Shown here in pieces: positions 18,689 through 28,200 of a stretch of DNA of 64,000 nt; the first letter of the stretch is position 1; each line of letters opens with the position of its first letter. Position numbers and translations under genes: made by a program. The notes under the pieces were generated by a model. That model was not told where the DNA came from. It saw only the letters and a list, made by a program, of their open reading frames with translations, and did no database searches. Origin of the DNA: Chitinophaga varians (GTDB lineage Bacteria; Bacteroidota; Bacteroidia; Chitinophagales; Chitinophagaceae); NCBI RefSeq assembly GCF_014529945.1, contig NZ_JACVFB010000007.1:310001-374000 (forward strand), read 5' to 3'.

Positions 18689-19015
18689 CTACAAGCTATA
18701 CAGTGTAACGACGGAATTAGAGGCATATTGGGCGCCAGGATATCCGGCATAGCTGTACCTGTATCTGTGTTTATAATGTTTGTGTTTTTTATAGTGTCTC
18801 CGGTGAGGCGGCATCGGTGGCCTTGGTGGCCGGTGTACATGATGCGGCGGAAACGGAGGCCTCGGCGGTCTTGGCGGCCTTGGAGGCAACGGCGGATGCG
18901 GAAGATGCCGTGGCGGCGGCGGCGGAAACGGCGGAGCCGGTGGGCGGTGTTGCGCAGAAAGCGTCATCGTTCCTGCCAACATTACCACGGTCGCTGCATA
19001 TAGTAGTTTCTTCAT
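18689..19015 (-). CDS. Small exported Pro/His-rich protein
   Basis: 108 residues with a signal peptide at about 1-21 (MKKLLYAATVVMLAGTMTLSA). Residues 24-72 are mostly Pro with His, Arg and Phe (PPAPPFPPPPPRHLPH, then three PPRP repeats). A basic Tyr/His/Lys segment (YKKHKHYKHRYRYSY) follows, then a neutral tail. The composition could bind metal or polyanions, which is inference only. It sits directly upstream of the related exported protein at 18322-18639 and shares its layout. Confidence 0.7.
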   Translation of the reverse strand: MKKLLYAATVVMLAGTMTLSAQHRPPAPPFPPPPPRHLPHPPLPPRPPRPPRPPFPPHHVHRPPRPPMPPHRRHYKKHKHYKHRYRYSYAGYPGAQYASNSVVTLYSL

Positions 19016-19206
19016 GACACTTCGATTTGACCTTTACAGGAGAATGCAGACCAGCTTATTTTACGGTTTAGCGTTTCATTACTCTCTCCGCGATTTGTGA
19101 ACCATGCTGCAGCTACTTTAAGCTGGCGTTTGCGATTCTTTACCTGTTTAAACAAATAAATCCAACAACTATGCCAATAATACCAATCCCTTTACCACAA
19201 AAGAAA

Positions 19207-19228
19207 TCCCGGCTTTGGAGGGCCGGGA
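19207..19228 (-). terminator. Hairpin, possible weak minus-strand terminator
   Basis: TCCCGGC and GCCGGGA form a perfect 7-bp stem with a 7-8-nt loop, followed on the minus strand by TTTCTTTTG. No annotated gene ends before it, so it either closes an unseen small transcript or backs up the terminator at 19387. Confidence 0.5.
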
Positions 19229-19386
19229 TACAGTTTATAAATGGACTTTATTGGGGGTTGAAAGTCGGGAGTGCGAAAACAAACTCCATGCCATAACTGT
19301 GATGATGTTGGGATATCGTTGATGGCAGGAACGCCGTCGCGATTGACCGGCAGCAACTATCCGGTATAACTATCAGTCACAAAAAA

Positions 19387-19413
19387 GCCTCTATGATGTA
19401 ACATCATAGAGGC
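19387..19413 (-). terminator. Terminator of the outer-membrane protein gene
   Basis: Perfect 12-bp stem (GCCTCTATGATG with its complement) around a 3-nt loop, with AAAAAA on the left giving U residues on the minus strand. It lies 46 bp past the gene ending at 19459. Confidence 0.85.
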
Positions 19414-19458
19414 CGTAAGTATTATGACTCAGATCTCCGCAAATCGGCGATCATCTGC

Positions 19459-20322
19459 TTATCGTAATATCGGACATCTGGTGGCTTTCACTTTGCCCCA
19501 TCCGCTGCCGCCACCCAGGCGATAGGTAATGGTGACACCGGAGAAAGCGTACCAGTCTTTGTATTTGGCGGATCCACGAATAGTGCCGTCCGGCGGATAT
19601 ACACCGGGAGTTTGTTTACCGGTCAGTTCATCGCCACGGAAAGCCATATCAACAGCCTTCTGTCCACGATACGCCAGCAGCGTGTTCTGATCCACATAAT
19701 TGGTGCTAACGTCGTCCAGATAGTCAGTAGTGGTAGGACGCAGCCCTATTTCAAAACCGAGGGTCCATTTGTCATTGAGAATTGCCTTTACACCGGCTCC
19801 CATCGGGAAAGACCAGGCGAAAAGATCGTAAGGCTGGCGTTGCGGATATTGGGGAAGCCCCTGTCCTTCCGTGCCCAGCGGACGTAAACGCACCGTGTTA
19901 CCGGAGATGTCTTTAGCGGTAGGATCAAACCCAAAACCACCTACTCCAATAAATACAAAAGGCGTAAACCCTTTTTCATCGAGGTCCAGAAAATTGATCT
20001 CAGCAATCAGGCTGCCTTCAAAAACGTTGCTTTTAAAACTGAGGTTACGGGCCACCAGCAGGGGGTTAGCATTAGTGCTGTCTGCACCGGCAACAATACC
20101 CCAGGTAAAACCGGCCCTTAAGGTGAGGTAACGGTTGATATCCTTTCTTACCAGCAAACCCAATGCAGGCTTGGTGTATTTCAGGTCTACCTTCTGTTGA
20201 ACAAGATCACCGCTGTAGTTGGAAATACCGGCAAAAGCACCTACATGCCAATCCTGCGCGAAGCTAAAAAAGGGTACTGCCATGGATAACAACAGTATTC
20301 CGGCAAATTTTCTGAATTTCAA
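19459..20322 (-). CDS. Outer-membrane beta-barrel protein, DUF6089/PorG-like
   Basis: 287 residues. A signal peptide covers about 1-22 (ILLLSMAVPFFSFAQ). The mature part alternates short hydrophobic and polar strands typical of small barrels: DWHVGAFAGISNYSGDL at the start, FEGSLIAEINFLDLDEKG near 100, and a C-terminal VTITYRLG. The start pattern W-x-VG-x-x-x-G-x-x-NYSGDL is that of the DUF6089 family, which includes PorG of the type IX secretion system. Whether this one serves secretion is not shown; no other Por or Gld gene is near. Confidence 0.75.
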   Translation of the reverse strand: MKFRKFAGILLLSMAVPFFSFAQDWHVGAFAGISNYSGDLVQQKVDLKYTKPALGLLVRKDINRYLTLRAGFTWGIVAGADSTNANPLLVARNLSFKSNVFEGSLIAEINFLDLDEKGFTPFVFIGVGGFGFDPTAKDISGNTVRLRPLGTEGQGLPQYPQRQPYDLFAWSFPMGAGVKAILNDKWTLGFEIGLRPTTTDYLDDVSTNYVDQNTLLAYRGQKAVDMAFRGDELTGKQTPGVYPPDGTIRGSAKYKDWYAFSGVTITYRLGGGSGWGKVKATRCPILR

Positions 20323-20499
20323 AGTATTTTGGTTTTAAGAGGTTAGTCCTGATCTATTTAACGCTTTAATGAACAGTTTTATTTGGTGAACAGTTCTCAA
20401 AAATACAGTCTTCTCCCCCAATAAACTATTAAAAGATGTAAAAATAAACTAATAAACCAATTAAGTAATACGCTGTGAAAAACAAATCCGGAAAAAACA

Positions 20500-20847
20500 T
20501 CAGCAACGGATATAGGCCCACCCCTCCATCTGCCGCTCCACCAGGTGGGCTACGGCCGCAGGTACCACTTCCACAAACGACAGTAGCTGGTCCATCTTCA
20601 GCTGTTTGCCATTGATCGTGTTCTGACAAATCAGCCAGCTTACCGACCGCGCATGCAGATCTTCTACCCTGGCCGCAAAGGGATTGTCGACGGTAAACAA
20701 CAGCGGATAGGCGTCGCCGTGCACTGCCACCTCCACGGTTATACGGGATTGCCGGTCATGATAATATTGTAACAGGTTATTGAGCTGGCCCAATAAGGCT
20801 CTCTGGGCATCGGGGGCAGCAGATGTAATCTGGAAAATGACTTGCAT
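20500..20847 (-). CDS. DsrE-family small protein
   Basis: 115 residues resembling the DsrE/DsrF-like fold: an N-terminal VIFQITSA strand, VEVAVHGDAYPLL near 38-50, an internal ARSVSWLICQNTINGKQL segment, and the usual C-terminal VAHLVERQMEGWAYIRC. The Cys in SWLICQNT is at the position that carries persulfide in sulfur-transfer members. A role in sulfur relay is possible but unproven. It is a single gene with a 58-bp gap to the next minus-strand gene. Confidence 0.72.
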   Translation of the reverse strand: MQVIFQITSAAPDAQRALLGQLNNLLQYYHDRQSRITVEVAVHGDAYPLLFTVDNPFAARVEDLHARSVSWLICQNTINGKQLKMDQLLSFVEVVPAAVAHLVERQMEGWAYIRC

Positions 20848-20905
20848 GGTAACAAACCTACTGAAATACAGCTAAATACACCAAAAAAATGGACAGGTGG
20901 CATCA

Positions 20906-21295
20906 TTACATGTCGGGGAAATCATCCTCGTCTTCCGGGTGGGGACTGCCGGAATTTTTATGCGGCTGCGAAGTAGCTGTTTTATGCTCCAACGCTTTGT
21001 ATCTCCGGGACGCTTCCCGTAGCTGAAACACCAGCGAGGCAGCACGGATCTCCTGCTGATGCAGGTTCACCTCCGCCAGCAACAGGGCTTTACGCTGGCG
21101 CACCATCACCATCCAGCATATCAGCAACACGGCGGCCAACAGTAATAACAGCGGCACCAGTATATACAGTGCCCATGCCCCGCTACCGCCGGCCGTCTGT
21201 GATGACGCGGCACCCTGTTGGATGGGGTCACGACCGGCACAACCCCATAACAGGATTGATAAGCAGAAAAATCGGATGGAAATTGAGCGTTGCAA
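20906..21295 (-). CDS. Hypothetical lipoprotein-like protein with one membrane segment
   Basis: 129 residues. The N-terminus reads as a lipoprotein signal (FFCLSILLWGC, Cys19), followed by a short linker, a strong transmembrane helix at about 41-65 (WALYILVPLLLLLAAVLLICW), a basic amphipathic or coiled stretch (QRKALLLAEVNLHQQEIRA), and an acidic tail (HPEDEDDFPDM). I do not recognise a family. It is upstream of the DsrE-like gene on the same strand. Confidence 0.6.
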   Translation of the reverse strand: MQRSISIRFFCLSILLWGCAGRDPIQQGAASSQTAGGSGAWALYILVPLLLLLAAVLLICWMVMVRQRKALLLAEVNLHQQEIRAASLVFQLREASRRYKALEHKTATSQPHKNSGSPHPEDEDDFPDM

Positions 21296-21631
21296 TGTCT
21301 TTAATCGTGGTTACCTGGATATAGCCTATGTAGTCTATGTCTAAAATTATCAAATCAGCGTGATAAAAACTTGTCCAATCTGGCTTTTTTTACATCAATC
21401 GGTGGGTAAAATCAGGGTAATTCAATAGCAGAAAATCTCCATATGATCAAAATACATTCATTTATCAAATCATACAATATTGGTTATCAGTCTGTAATTT
21501 TTTTTCTCAAAAAAACAAGCGGGTTACGGTCAAAAAAAATTAACTTGGAAGATAAGTTTAATACATCCGTGCCCATTTTTAATAAGGAAGAAAGCGAATC
21601 ACCCATCCCGTGAAGTAACCAAAAATCGAGT
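21296..21631. other. AT-rich divergent promoter region
   Basis: 336 bp between the lipoprotein-like gene and the AraC-type regulator, both transcribed away from it. It holds A/T runs and the promoters, but I see no clear TTTG/TAnnTTTG pair and no hairpin. Confidence 0.5.
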
Positions 21632-22558
21632 ATGTCAAAAACTGCTGTTATCACCAAACAACAACTGGAGCATCTTGCCCTGCAGGGAATGTCCTTTGCT
21701 GATGATCATGTAGGCGATACTTTCAGTATTAAAGATGTGTCCGAACGCCTCGGTATCTCCTATTCCTATTTCTATCACAACTTTGCCGATTACATGGGAG
21801 AACCCTTCTGGCACTATGTAAAACGACATCGCCTTGAACTGTCCGCCGGCCTCCTGCGCCACAGCGGACACTCCATCGGCATCATCAGCGACCTTTGCGG
21901 ATACGCTACCACGGCAGCTTTCAGCAAGGCTTTCAAACAACATTTTAAGGAAAGCCCCAAAGAATTCCGCCGCATCGCGGAACTGCCCAACGAAAAAAGA
22001 ACGATCCAGATCATTGAAACCATCACCACCACCGCCGGTGCAGACATCTTCGGAAACTTCTTCCGGTACGACCGCGGCGAAAGGGTACAACTCCCCGACT
22101 CCGTACTGTACTACTCCCTGCTGTCACGCGGCCAGAACCCGATCGGTGAAATGATCGCCAAAATGAACCAGTATCATAATGCCTTCAATAAAATACTGGG
22201 ACAAATAGAAATATCCACGGCTAAAATCATCACCGGCACACTGGACTCCGTACCCGTGACCGACTACGAAAAAATATCCATCTACGCCGGCCTCAGCATC
22301 CCGCTGCATGCCGCCGCAGCACATCAATTCATGGACAACAACTACGGCTATCTGATGCGCAAACGTATCCCCGGCGGTACCTACCTCCGCCTCCCCGTAC
22401 CCATGGACTTCGCCACGGCAGGTATCCCGATGTACAATTTCATTAACCAGAACTGTAAGGAAGGAAATTTCAAAATGAGCGGTAACCACTTCTTTATGGT
22501 GCTCAACGGCACCACCGCCTGCGAAATTTATATCCCGCTGTTACGCAAACATTATTAA
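21632..22558 (+). CDS. AraC-family regulator with C-terminal GyrI-like effector domain
   Basis: 308 residues. The DNA-binding part is at the N-terminus: two helix-turn-helix units in about 10-115 (IKDVSERLGISYSYFYHNF and IISDLCGYATTAAFSKAF, then HFKESPKEFR). The C-terminal 150 residues look like a GyrI/Rob-type ligand domain (EISTAKIITGTLDSVPVT; CEIYIPL at the end). This Rob-like order of domains suggests a sensor of small hydrophobic or toxic compounds. Its target is unknown; the neighbours are an unrelated hydrolase and a lipoprotein gene. Confidence 0.83.
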   Translation: MSKTAVITKQQLEHLALQGMSFADDHVGDTFSIKDVSERLGISYSYFYHNFADYMGEPFWHYVKRHRLELSAGLLRHSGHSIGIISDLCGYATTAAFSKAFKQHFKESPKEFRRIAELPNEKRTIQIIETITTTAGADIFGNFFRYDRGERVQLPDSVLYYSLLSRGQNPIGEMIAKMNQYHNAFNKILGQIEISTAKIITGTLDSVPVTDYEKISIYAGLSIPLHAAAAHQFMDNNYGYLMRKRIPGGTYLRLPVPMDFATAGIPMYNFINQNCKEGNFKMSGNHFFMVLNGTTACEIYIPLLRKHY

Positions 22559-22570
22559 TCACATTCCCAT

Positions 22571-22590
22571 CCCAGGGCTCACGCCCTGGG
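22571..22590. repeat. REP-like palindrome, copy 1
   Basis: CCCAGGGC and GCCCTGGG form a perfect 8-bp stem with a 4-nt loop, followed by the flank TACG(A). The same stem and flank recur at 42073-42090 in the same orientation. No U-run follows, so it is not a simple terminator. Confidence 0.65.
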
Positions 22591-22713
22591 CTACGATGTT
22601 GTTCAATTTCTGTGACCGCAAAGAAAAATATTACATGCAGCGAGGCCGATGAGGGAAAAACGACCTTGTGATTTTATTTTTTATTTAGTTTCTGTAACAA
22701 CAGGAGAAAATAT

Positions 22714-22754
22714 AAAAAGCAAAGGGCCGGTTTATGACCAGCCCTTTGCTTTTT
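22714..22754. terminator. Bidirectional terminator between the AraC gene and the GH20-like gene
   Basis: AAAAAGCAAAGGGC and GCCCTTTGCTTTTT form a perfect 14-bp stem around a 13-nt loop. A/T-rich outer parts provide U-runs on both strands. It separates two converging genes. Confidence 0.85.
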
Positions 22755-22773
22755 ATGATTGCGTTTATTTCTT

Positions 22774-23865
22774 TTACTTCGTGAAGATAGCGCGGAAACA
22801 GTTGGCGCTGGTGTTGACCGTGTCTTTCTGTGGCTTGCCACGGCCATAAAACTCGTCCAGGAAATGACCGGCATCAGACCATACGGTCTGCATCATGCCC
22901 TGGTAACGGGGCTTCATCTCCTTCGTAGCGGTACTACGGAAATCATACATGTCTTTCAACTGCGCTACGGCATTATCCGGCATCCGCCAGGGACAGGTGA
23001 TCACCTGCAAACCTTTGGACGCAAAATAGACGGGCGACTTGTCAGGGCGCTCATAATGCCAGTCGCAGATCATAATGTCTTTCGGCACCAGATCGATGGC
23101 ACGGTGCGTATTGTTCATACTGGCCTCCCACATGCCCATGCCCGTGGTTTTGCCATCCAGCAGGCGGTCGCCCCAAATCCATAAGGTACGGCCTTTCTGC
23201 GCCAGGTGATTGCGGATAGTCCATACTTCGCCGGCATACAGCTCCGCTTTGTCGCGGCCTCCGCAACGCGGACATTTATCCTCCCCGATGTAAAACACCT
23301 CGTCCATACCGGCATGGAACGCATTGGCCTCAAATACGTCCATGATTTCGTCCACCAGCTCAAATACCACCTTGTGGACGCCCGGATGCAGCGGGCAATA
23401 GCTTTTACAGTACAGACCATCGGCATTGGGCCATTCGTATTTGGCCGGCATTTTCACCCAGGGGGTCTCGTCAAAATCAGGATACACCTTCAGCAGGTTC
23501 ATGGTGGTACCGGCCCACGACTGATGCCCCAGCAGGTTGATCTGCGGAATCAGTTGAATCTGATGCTGACGGCAAACCTGCACCAGCTCTTTTACCTGTG
23601 CTTTTGTCAGCGCACCGGGGTCGCGCAGCTCAGGATGCGAGGTATACTCATAGTTAAAATCCACCCGCAGCACCAGCGTGTTGATATGCCGCGGCGCCAG
23701 CTCTTCCCGGATAAATTTCAGGAACGGCGCCAGTCCGGCCCCCATGGGCGCGGCGATGCAAAAGCCGCGCACAGGCAGGGTATCTTTTGGTAAGGCGGTG
23801 GAAGAAGAAGGAAACAGTACAGTGCTGCCTACCAGCAGCAATAGCATGGTCAATAGTTTTTTCAT
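22774..23865 (-). CDS. Exported GH20-type catalytic-domain protein
   Basis: 363 residues from the ATG at 23865 (MKKLLTMLLLLVG signal peptide; an upstream Met at 23910 would precede the signal with charged residues). The rest resembles a bare GH20 barrel: NTLVLRVDFNYEYTSHPE near 60, IPQINLLGHQSW near 109, and AFHAGMDEVFYIGEDKCP near 180-197 with the Asp-Glu pair expected of N-acetylhexosaminidases. A CPRCGG pair of Cys follows. It lacks the N-terminal GH20b domain of the classic enzyme at 53463. Activity on an N-acetylhexosaminide is probable but not certain. Confidence 0.75.
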   Translation of the reverse strand: MKKLLTMLLLLVGSTVLFPSSSTALPKDTLPVRGFCIAAPMGAGLAPFLKFIREELAPRHINTLVLRVDFNYEYTSHPELRDPGALTKAQVKELVQVCRQHQIQLIPQINLLGHQSWAGTTMNLLKVYPDFDETPWVKMPAKYEWPNADGLYCKSYCPLHPGVHKVVFELVDEIMDVFEANAFHAGMDEVFYIGEDKCPRCGGRDKAELYAGEVWTIRNHLAQKGRTLWIWGDRLLDGKTTGMGMWEASMNNTHRAIDLVPKDIMICDWHYERPDKSPVYFASKGLQVITCPWRMPDNAVAQLKDMYDFRSTATKEMKPRYQGMMQTVWSDAGHFLDEFYGRGKPQKDTVNTSANCFRAIFTK

Positions 23866-23996
23866 AAAGGGCAATTTTTTCCAGCGTTTGCAACAAAATA
23901 ACAAATGCATCGCTTTTTATATAGTGAAATCCGGCATTAGATAATTTCACATGCAAAAACATATGATTTTTAATAAATTTGAGTAAAAGCAAATCC

Positions 23997-25139
23997 ATGA
24001 CCGAGTTTAAGCTCCCTTTCAACGCGAGGCTTACCTTTACCCTTTTATCGCTCATTTTACTGGTGTACATCGCCCACACAGCCAGCGCGATCATCATTCC
24101 GCTCCTGTTTGCGTTCCTCATTTCCATTATGCTGCTGCCGGTAACCTACTTCCTGGAAAAACGCAAGGTCCCCCGGGGACTGGCCGCTGCGATCGCTGTA
24201 CTACTGTTCGTGATCGTTGTACTGCTGATCATGCTCGCCATGGGCACACAAATGCAGGCCTTCATCGCTGATTTCCCACAGCTCGAAAAGAAACTACTGG
24301 ACACGGTCACCTCCCTGCAGGAATGGATTGATCATAAATTCCATATCAGTTCCAACGCACAGCTCAGTTATCTGCAAAAAGCGGCCCTCGGAACACTGGG
24401 CACAGCCACCAGCTTCATCAGCCAGACCTTCTTATCGCTGTCTTCCCTGATCATCTTTGTGGTTTTTGTGCTGCTGTATTCTTTCTTCATGCTGTTTTAC
24501 CGCAAACTGCTGGTGACCTTCCTCGTCAGGCTGTTTCAGGATAAACACCGCGACACCCTCCTCGATGTGCTCGCCCGCACCCGCTTTATCATCAAAAGCT
24601 ATGTAGGCGGCCTGATGATAGAAATGGTAGTGGTGGCTGTTCTCAACACCACCGTATTCCTGATACTCGGCATCAAATACGCCATCCTGCTCGGTGTGAT
24701 GGCCGCCATCTTCAACATCATCCCCTATATCGGGATTTTTACAGCGCTGATCATCAGCATGCTGGTCACCCTTACTACGGGCACGCCTATAGCCGCTTTA
24801 CAGGTAGGCATCTCCCTGTTCCTCATTCACCTGCTGGACAGCAATGTGCTGCTCCCCCGCATTGTAGGCTCCAAAGTAAAGATCAACGCGTTGGTAACCA
24901 TCGTCGGCGTGGTAATGGGCAATATGTTATGGGGCATCCCCGGTATGTTCCTCGCCATTCCGATCATCGCTATTATCAAAATCGTTTGTGAAAGCGTAGA
25001 TTATATGAACCCCTGGGCTATCCTGTTGGGAGACGAACAGCAGGAAAAAACCGAAAAGGTGAACCAGGCTGCTGAACAAAAGGGCCAGCCCGATGTGAAC
25101 GATATCGCAGAGACGCCTGAATCGTCCGAAAAAAAATAA
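23997..25139 (+). CDS. AI-2E-family membrane permease
   Basis: About 380 residues, polytopic inner-membrane protein. It has the family pattern: paired helices at the N-terminus (about 15-35 and 38-60), a soluble middle stretch, then helices near 150-175, 205-240, 240-275 and 300-345, with the conserved IIPYIGIFTALI and PRIVGSKVKINALVTI segments. Members export small molecules (autoinducer-2 in one case) or ions; the substrate here is unknown. The tail is acidic and Gln-rich. I chose the ATG at 23997 rather than TTG at 23979, because a TAAATTTG box overlaps that TTG. Confidence 0.85.
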   Translation: MTEFKLPFNARLTFTLLSLILLVYIAHTASAIIIPLLFAFLISIMLLPVTYFLEKRKVPRGLAAAIAVLLFVIVVLLIMLAMGTQMQAFIADFPQLEKKLLDTVTSLQEWIDHKFHISSNAQLSYLQKAALGTLGTATSFISQTFLSLSSLIIFVVFVLLYSFFMLFYRKLLVTFLVRLFQDKHRDTLLDVLARTRFIIKSYVGGLMIEMVVVAVLNTTVFLILGIKYAILLGVMAAIFNIIPYIGIFTALIISMLVTLTTGTPIAALQVGISLFLIHLLDSNVLLPRIVGSKVKINALVTIVGVVMGNMLWGIPGMFLAIPIIAIIKIVCESVDYMNPWAILLGDEQQEKTEKVNQAAEQKGQPDVNDIAETPESSEKK

Positions 25140-25159
25140 TTACGCAACATATTATACAT

Positions 25160-25194
25160 AAAAGCCGCGGGAGACGAACTCCCAGCGGCTTTTT
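25160..25194 (+). terminator. Terminator of the AI-2E-family gene
   Basis: AAAGCCGC-GGGAG paired with CTCCC-(A)-GCGGCTTT around a short loop, followed by TTTTTC. It lies 20 bp past the gene and also faces the end of the efflux operon on the other strand. Confidence 0.8.
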
Positions 25195-25220
25195 CATTTA
25201 TAAAACAACCAACTAAACTA

Positions 25221-28200
25221 TTACGCTTCGGCTTTTCTCAACATCCTGCGATATACCCAATAAAACACAATCGGGAAGATAAACAGGTTGAACAACGTAT
25301 CTGTGATGAGCCCCCCAATGACCACGCGGGCCAACGGGCGCGCTGTCTCTGAACCAATACCATGGCTCATCGCAGCGGGCAGCAATCCAATAGCGGCCAT
25401 CATGGCCGTCATGATCACCGGCCGTATGCGCGACTCTACGCCATCATGTATGGCCTGCGCCAAAAGACTGTCTGAGTACTGATGCATCCCCCGGATATTC
25501 GTTTTGAACTTGGTCAGTAAGATCACCCCGTTCTGCACACAGATACCAAACAGGGCGATAAACCCGATACCGGCAGAAATACTGAAGTTAATGCCCGTCA
25601 GCCACAGCGAGAAGATCCCCCCGATGATGGCAAAGGGTACGTTGTTCAGCACCAGCAGCGCATCTTTCATCCTTCCAAACAGAATAAAGAGGAACAGGAA
25701 AATCAGGAACAGGCTGATAGGCACCACCTGCGTGAGCCGCTTGGTGGCACGCTGCTGATTCTCGAAGTCACCGGCCCACTCCAGGAAATAGTTTTTGGGC
25801 AACGTTACCTGCTCGTCCACCTTGCGACGAGCTTCATCAATCGTACTACCAAGGTCGCGGCCACGCACGGAAAACTTGATCGCTCCGTAACGCTGGTGCT
25901 TATCGCGGTAAATCATACTAGGCCCGATGATGTGACTGATATCGGCGATCTCCTTCAACGGTATCTTATTACCCCGCAAGGTAGGAATAGAGAGGTTGCC
26001 AATGGCCACTTCATCTTCGCGGAAGCCTTCCGGATAGCGGATACGCAGATCAAAATTCCTTTCGCCCTCATATATCTTGGTGGCCGCCTTACCACCGATG
26101 GCCATTTCGATGACGGAGTTGGCATCTTCCGTGGTAACGCCATAAAGCGCCATCTTCTGCTGGTTCAGATTGATGCGCAGCTCCGGCTGGCCGATATTAC
26201 GCATGATGCCCAGGTCTTCAATGCCCCTGACAGTTTTGAGAATTTTCTCAATCTGCTCTTCGTGTTTTTCGACCGTCTTAAAATCATCTCCAAAAAGCTT
26301 CACCACAATGGAACCTTTTACACCAGATACAGCTTCTTCCACATTGTCCATAATCGGCTGCGAGAAATTGAGCGTTACGCCGGGCGTCCCGTCCAGCCTG
26401 GCATTCATCCTGCGGATCAATTCCTCTTTGGAGATGCCGCTCTTCCATTCGTCCTGCGGATAGATGTCCACATGGAACTCTATATTATAAAAGCCGGTAG
26501 CATCGGTACCGTCATTAGGACGCCCCGTTTGCGACATGACCTGCTTTACTTCCGGGAAGACCAATATCTTTTTACGCATCTCATCAGCCACCTTTACCGA
26601 CTCTTCCAGCGAAGTGCTCAGCGGACCGGTTGCCCGGATGTAGATTGCTCCTTCATTGAGCTGCGGCAGAAACTCCGTTCCCAGAAAACGGAAACAGTAC
26701 AGTCCTATGATCAGCACAATAATCGAAAAGGTAAACACCAGCCGGCGGTGATGGAAGGTGTAATTAAACAAACGGGAGGTGGTGCGATGTACAAATCGCA
26801 GGAAGAAATTCTCTTTCTCTTTTACATTTTTGCGCAACAGTACACTGGCCATGGCCGGCACCAGTGTAAAGGTGAGTATCAACGCGCCCAACAGCGCAAA
26901 ACCCAACGTCCACGCCAGCGGGGAAAACATCTTCCCTTCCACTTTCTCAAACGTAAAGATGGGAAGCAAACCCGTAATGATGATCAGTTTGGCGAAGAAA
27001 ATACCCTTGCCGTTTTCCATACAGGCTTTGCGGATCATGCCCAGTTTGCTCAGCCGGTTAAATCGTTCCATCCCCACCTGATGCGCCTTCCTGTCCAGCA
27101 CCACAAATATCCCTTCCATCATCACTACGGCCCCGTCTATGATGATACCAAAGTCGATAGCGCCCATGGAGAGCAGGTTGGCACTCATGCCTTTCAACTT
27201 CAGACAGATGAAGGCAAACAGCAATGCCAGTGGTATCACGACCGCCACAATAACGGTGGTGCGCCAGTCGGCCATGAAAATGAAAACGATCACCGTTACG
27301 AAGATGATGCCCTCGATCATGTTGTGCAACACCGTATGCGTGGAGAAATCGATCAGGTCTTCACGGTTATAGAAAGTTTTAATCTTCACATCATCCGGCA
27401 GGATGCGGGTATTCAGCTCTTCTATTTTTTTCTTCAGCTCCACGATCACATTGGCTGGGTTCTCTCCTTTGCGCATCACCACAATACCTTCCACCATATC
27501 GTTGTCACGGTCGCGGCCCACCTGTCCAAGGCGGGGCAGCGCTGCCACCGATACATCCGCCACATCTTTCACGAGGATGGGCGTGCCACCGATATGATCT
27601 ACGATCACGTTTTTGATTTCCTCTACGTTATTGAGGACACCGATACCGCGCACCACATATGCCTGCGCGTTTTTAACGATCACATCCCCTCCTACGTTGA
27701 CATTGCTTTTGGAGAGCGCCTGAAACATTTCCTGAGCTGTGATGCCGTACTGTATGGCTTTATCAGGATTCATGGTCACCTGATAAATTTTCACTTCCCC
27801 GCCGAAGCTCACGATATCCGCCACGCCCGGCACGGCGAGCAGGTTACGCTCTACCACCCAGTCCTGCAATGTTTTCAGCTGCTCAATATTCAGTTTGCTG
27901 CTTTCCAGCGTGTAACGGTAAATTTCGCCGGTAGGCCCGTAAGGCGGTTCTATTTCCGGGTCTACCCCTTCCGGGAGGTTGGCCGAAGCGATGTTATTAT
28001 TGATCTGCTGGCGAGCGAACGTATCGTCCACATCATCGTCGAAGATCACCTTCACCACAGACAGTCCAAACAGGGAGGAGGAACGGATATGCGTTTTTTT
28101 CTGTGCACGGTTCATCGCAATCTCGATGGGGCGGGTCACGAATTTCTCCACTTCTTCCGCGCTGCGGCCCTGCCACTGCGTGATAATGGTTACCGTGGTG

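Larger units (their letters stand above)
19016..19458. other. Gap of 443 bp with two hairpins and a possible short transcript
   Basis: No normal gene is seen. Two stem-loops are listed separately. Between them, the minus strand has an open stretch of 42 codons without an ATG start (19376 to 19248, would begin CTG, contains SQHHHSYGMEFVFALPTFNPQ in two pieces) followed by the hairpin at 19207-19228. This could be a small RNA or chance. The part from 19029 to 19200 is the upstream region of the Pro/His-rich protein gene. Confidence 0.35.

Noticed and set aside
22571..22590. Simple terminator of the AraC gene
   Set aside because: No U-run follows. A proper terminator lies further on at 22714-22754, and the stem recurs at 42073.
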